In this document: positions 5,234 to 6,552 of the stretch, piece after piece
Layout of the letters: the number at the start of each line of letters is the position of its first letter
Numbering within the stretch: position 1 is the stretch's first letter
Assembly: GCA_029945495.1 (NCBI GenBank)
Contig: JAQSCR010000627.1
Coordinates: 1 to 6,552, forward strand
DNA: 6,552 nt
Source: Pseudolabrys sp.
GTDB taxonomy: Bacteria; Pseudomonadota; Alphaproteobacteria; Rhizobiales; Xanthobacteraceae
Reading direction: 5' to 3'
The notes under the pieces: generated by a model
The model's database searches: none
Told to the model about the DNA's origin: nothing
What the model saw: only the letters and a program-made list of their open reading frames with translations
Translations under genes and position numbers: made by a program

Positions 5234-6552
5234 ATGGACACCTTCGACTACGTGATTGTCGGTGCCGGTTCGGCCGGCAGCGTGCTGGCCAACCGCCTGA
5301 GCGAAGACTCCGGCACAAGCGTCTGCGTGCTCGAAGCGGGCCCGGCCGACTGGCACCCGTACATCCATCTGCCGGCCGGCTTCATCAAGACGTTCTACAA
5401 TGCGAGCATCAACTGGTGTTATTCGCAGGAGCCCGGCGCCTACACCGCCGGCCGCCGCATCTTCTCGCCGCGCGGCAAGACGCTCGGCGGCTCCAGTTCG
5501 ATCAACGGTCACATCTATAATCGCGGCCAGCGCCAGGACTTCGACACCTGGGCGCAGATCGGCAATCGCGGGTGGGGTTATGCCGACGTGCTGCCCTACT
5601 TCAAGCAGTTGGAACGGCGCATCGGCGACGGCGAGGCCACCTATCGCGGCCGCGACGGCAGCCTGACCGTCACCGACATCGACTGGCGCGATCCTTTATG
5701 CGAGGCCTTCATCGCCGGCGCACAGAGCCTCGGCATTCCGCGCAACAAGGATTACAACGGCGCGAGCCAGGAAGGCGTTTCCTACGCGCAGCGCACCATT
5801 CACAAAGGGAGACGCATCAGCGCCGCGACCGCCTTCCTGCATCCGGCGACGAAGCGCGGCAATGTCACGGTGCGCACGCGCGCGCACGCCACCGAGATCA
5901 TGTTCGAGGGCAAGCGCGCGGTCGGCGTTCGCTACGCCAAAGGCGGCCGCGGCGGCGAAGCGGTCGAGGTGCGCGCGCGCCGCGAAGTCATACTCTCCGG
6001 CGGCTCTTATAATTCACCGCAGCTGTTGCAGCTGTCCGGCGTCGGCCCCGCGCCTTTGTTGCGGTCGCTCGGCATCGACGTGCGGCACGCGCTCGCCGGC
6101 GTCGGCGAAGGCTTGCAGGATCATTACGCGCCGCGTTCGGTGGCGCGCGTCAAGAACGTGAAGACGATCAACGAACGGGCGCGCGGCCTCAACCTCGCCT
6201 ATGAAGCGCTGAAATGGGCGGTGACGCGGCGCGGTATTCTCGCGCTGTCGCCGACGCTCGTTTATTGCTTCTGGCATTCCGGCGAGACCGCCGAGAGCTC
6301 CGACCTGCAGCTCACCTTCACGCCGGCCAGTTACATGGAGGGCGAGCAGGGCAAACTGGAGAACGAGCCCGGCATGTCGGTGGCGTCGTGGCAGCAGCGG
6401 CCGGAGAGCCGCGGCCACGTGCGGCTGCGCTCGGCCGATCCGTTCGAGCCGCCGATGATCCAGACCAATTATCTTGCCGCCGAACTCGATCGCCGCGTCA
6501 CCATCGCAGGCATGAAGCTGGCGCGCCGCCTGCTCTCCTCCGCGCCGCTTAA
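5234..6552 (+). CDS. GMC-family FAD-dependent oxidoreductase (choline dehydrogenase-like), 3' end missing
   Basis: The reading frame from the ATG at 5234 stays open to the window end, giving 439 residues; the family is usually about 530-560, so roughly 100 are missing. It is an FAD flavoenzyme of the glucose-methanol-choline family, oxidising an alcohol to an aldehyde or ketone. The N-terminal FAD-binding motif is VIVGAGSAG (7-15) with ribose-binding Glu34 in LEAGP. GMC signature 1 is GKTLGGSSSING (81-92). Signature 2 is GSYNSPQLLQLSGVG (257-271). The catalytic His/Asn pair lies beyond the edge. There is no signal peptide or membrane segment, so it should be cytosolic or membrane-associated. 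It begins 15 bases after the antiporter stop, with GGCGGG six bases before the ATG, which suggests cotranscription. Similarity to choline dehydrogenase BetA is real, but many alphaproteobacterial GMC enzymes of unknown substrate look alike, so betA is not assigned. Confidence 0.92.
   Translation, partial: MDTFDYVIVGAGSAGSVLANRLSEDSGTSVCVLEAGPADWHPYIHLPAGFIKTFYNASINWCYSQEPGAYTAGRRIFSPRGKTLGGSSSINGHIYNRGQRQDFDTWAQIGNRGWGYADVLPYFKQLERRIGDGEATYRGRDGSLTVTDIDWRDPLCEAFIAGAQSLGIPRNKDYNGASQEGVSYAQRTIHKGRRISAATAFLHPATKRGNVTVRTRAHATEIMFEGKRAVGVRYAKGGRGGEAVEVRARREVILSGGSYNSPQLLQLSGVGPAPLLRSLGIDVRHALAGVGEGLQDHYAPRSVARVKNVKTINERARGLNLAYEALKWAVTRRGILALSPTLVYCFWHSGETAESSDLQLTFTPASYMEGEQGKLENEPGMSVASWQQRPESRGHVRLRSADPFEPPMIQTNYLAAELDRRVTIAGMKLARRLLSSAPL

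Noticed and set aside
4352..5512. Minus-strand open frame of 386 codons opposite the antiporter and oxidoreductase genes
   Set aside because: It spans the junction of two well-supported plus-strand genes and its Arg/Gln/His-rich translation is typical of an antisense shadow.
5234..6552. Naming the oxidoreductase betA
   Set aside because: It shares general GMC motifs with choline dehydrogenase, but no substrate-specific feature or betB/betI neighbour is visible and the catalytic C-terminus is missing.

Overview
The window looks like ordinary chromosomal DNA from a GC-rich alphaproteobacterium. It is most likely a member of the Hyphomicrobiales (Bradyrhizobium/Rhodopseudomonas/Pseudolabrys-like). 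This is judged from codon use, from the alphaproteobacterial style of the DnaB protein, which carries a short insertion before its FFSLEMS motif, and from the CFA synthase and ChaA-type sequences. No insertion sequence, phage gene, CRISPR array, tRNA or rRNA was seen, and there is no sign of recent transfer.

Layout from left to right. Bases 1-33 hold a GC-rich palindrome cut by the window edge. A minus-strand gene (154-663) encodes a small exported c-type cytochrome with a long Lys/Ala/Pro/Glu tail, and ends at a strong intrinsic terminator (75-116). A 341-base divergent spacer (670-1010) separates it from a plus-strand cyclopropane-fatty-acyl-phospholipid synthase gene (1011-2276), which has its own textbook terminator (2325-2360). 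A 139-base leader follows, with a perfect consensus DnaA box and a short array of TTAAGCC-type repeats. It precedes dnaB, the replicative helicase gene (2500-4005). After a small hairpin comes a ChaA-type Ca2+(Na+)/H+ antiporter gene (about 4082-5218). Only 15 bases later a GMC-family flavin oxidoreductase gene begins (5234) and runs off the right edge. This last gene is open to the window end without a stop.

How the genes relate. The cytochrome and CFA synthase genes are single units bounded by terminators. dnaB has its own leader. The antiporter and the oxidoreductase are probably cotranscribed, possibly by read-through from dnaB, because no U-tract terminator separates them. The functions (membrane lipid modification, cation/proton exchange, alcohol or choline-like oxidation, periplasmic electron transfer) fit envelope and stress physiology, but the sequence does not show that they form one system.

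I did not find a convincing previously undescribed system. The observations most worth a second look are the DnaA box and repeat array in front of dnaB, and the unusual short cytochrome with no Met at the usual axial-ligand position and a low-complexity tail.
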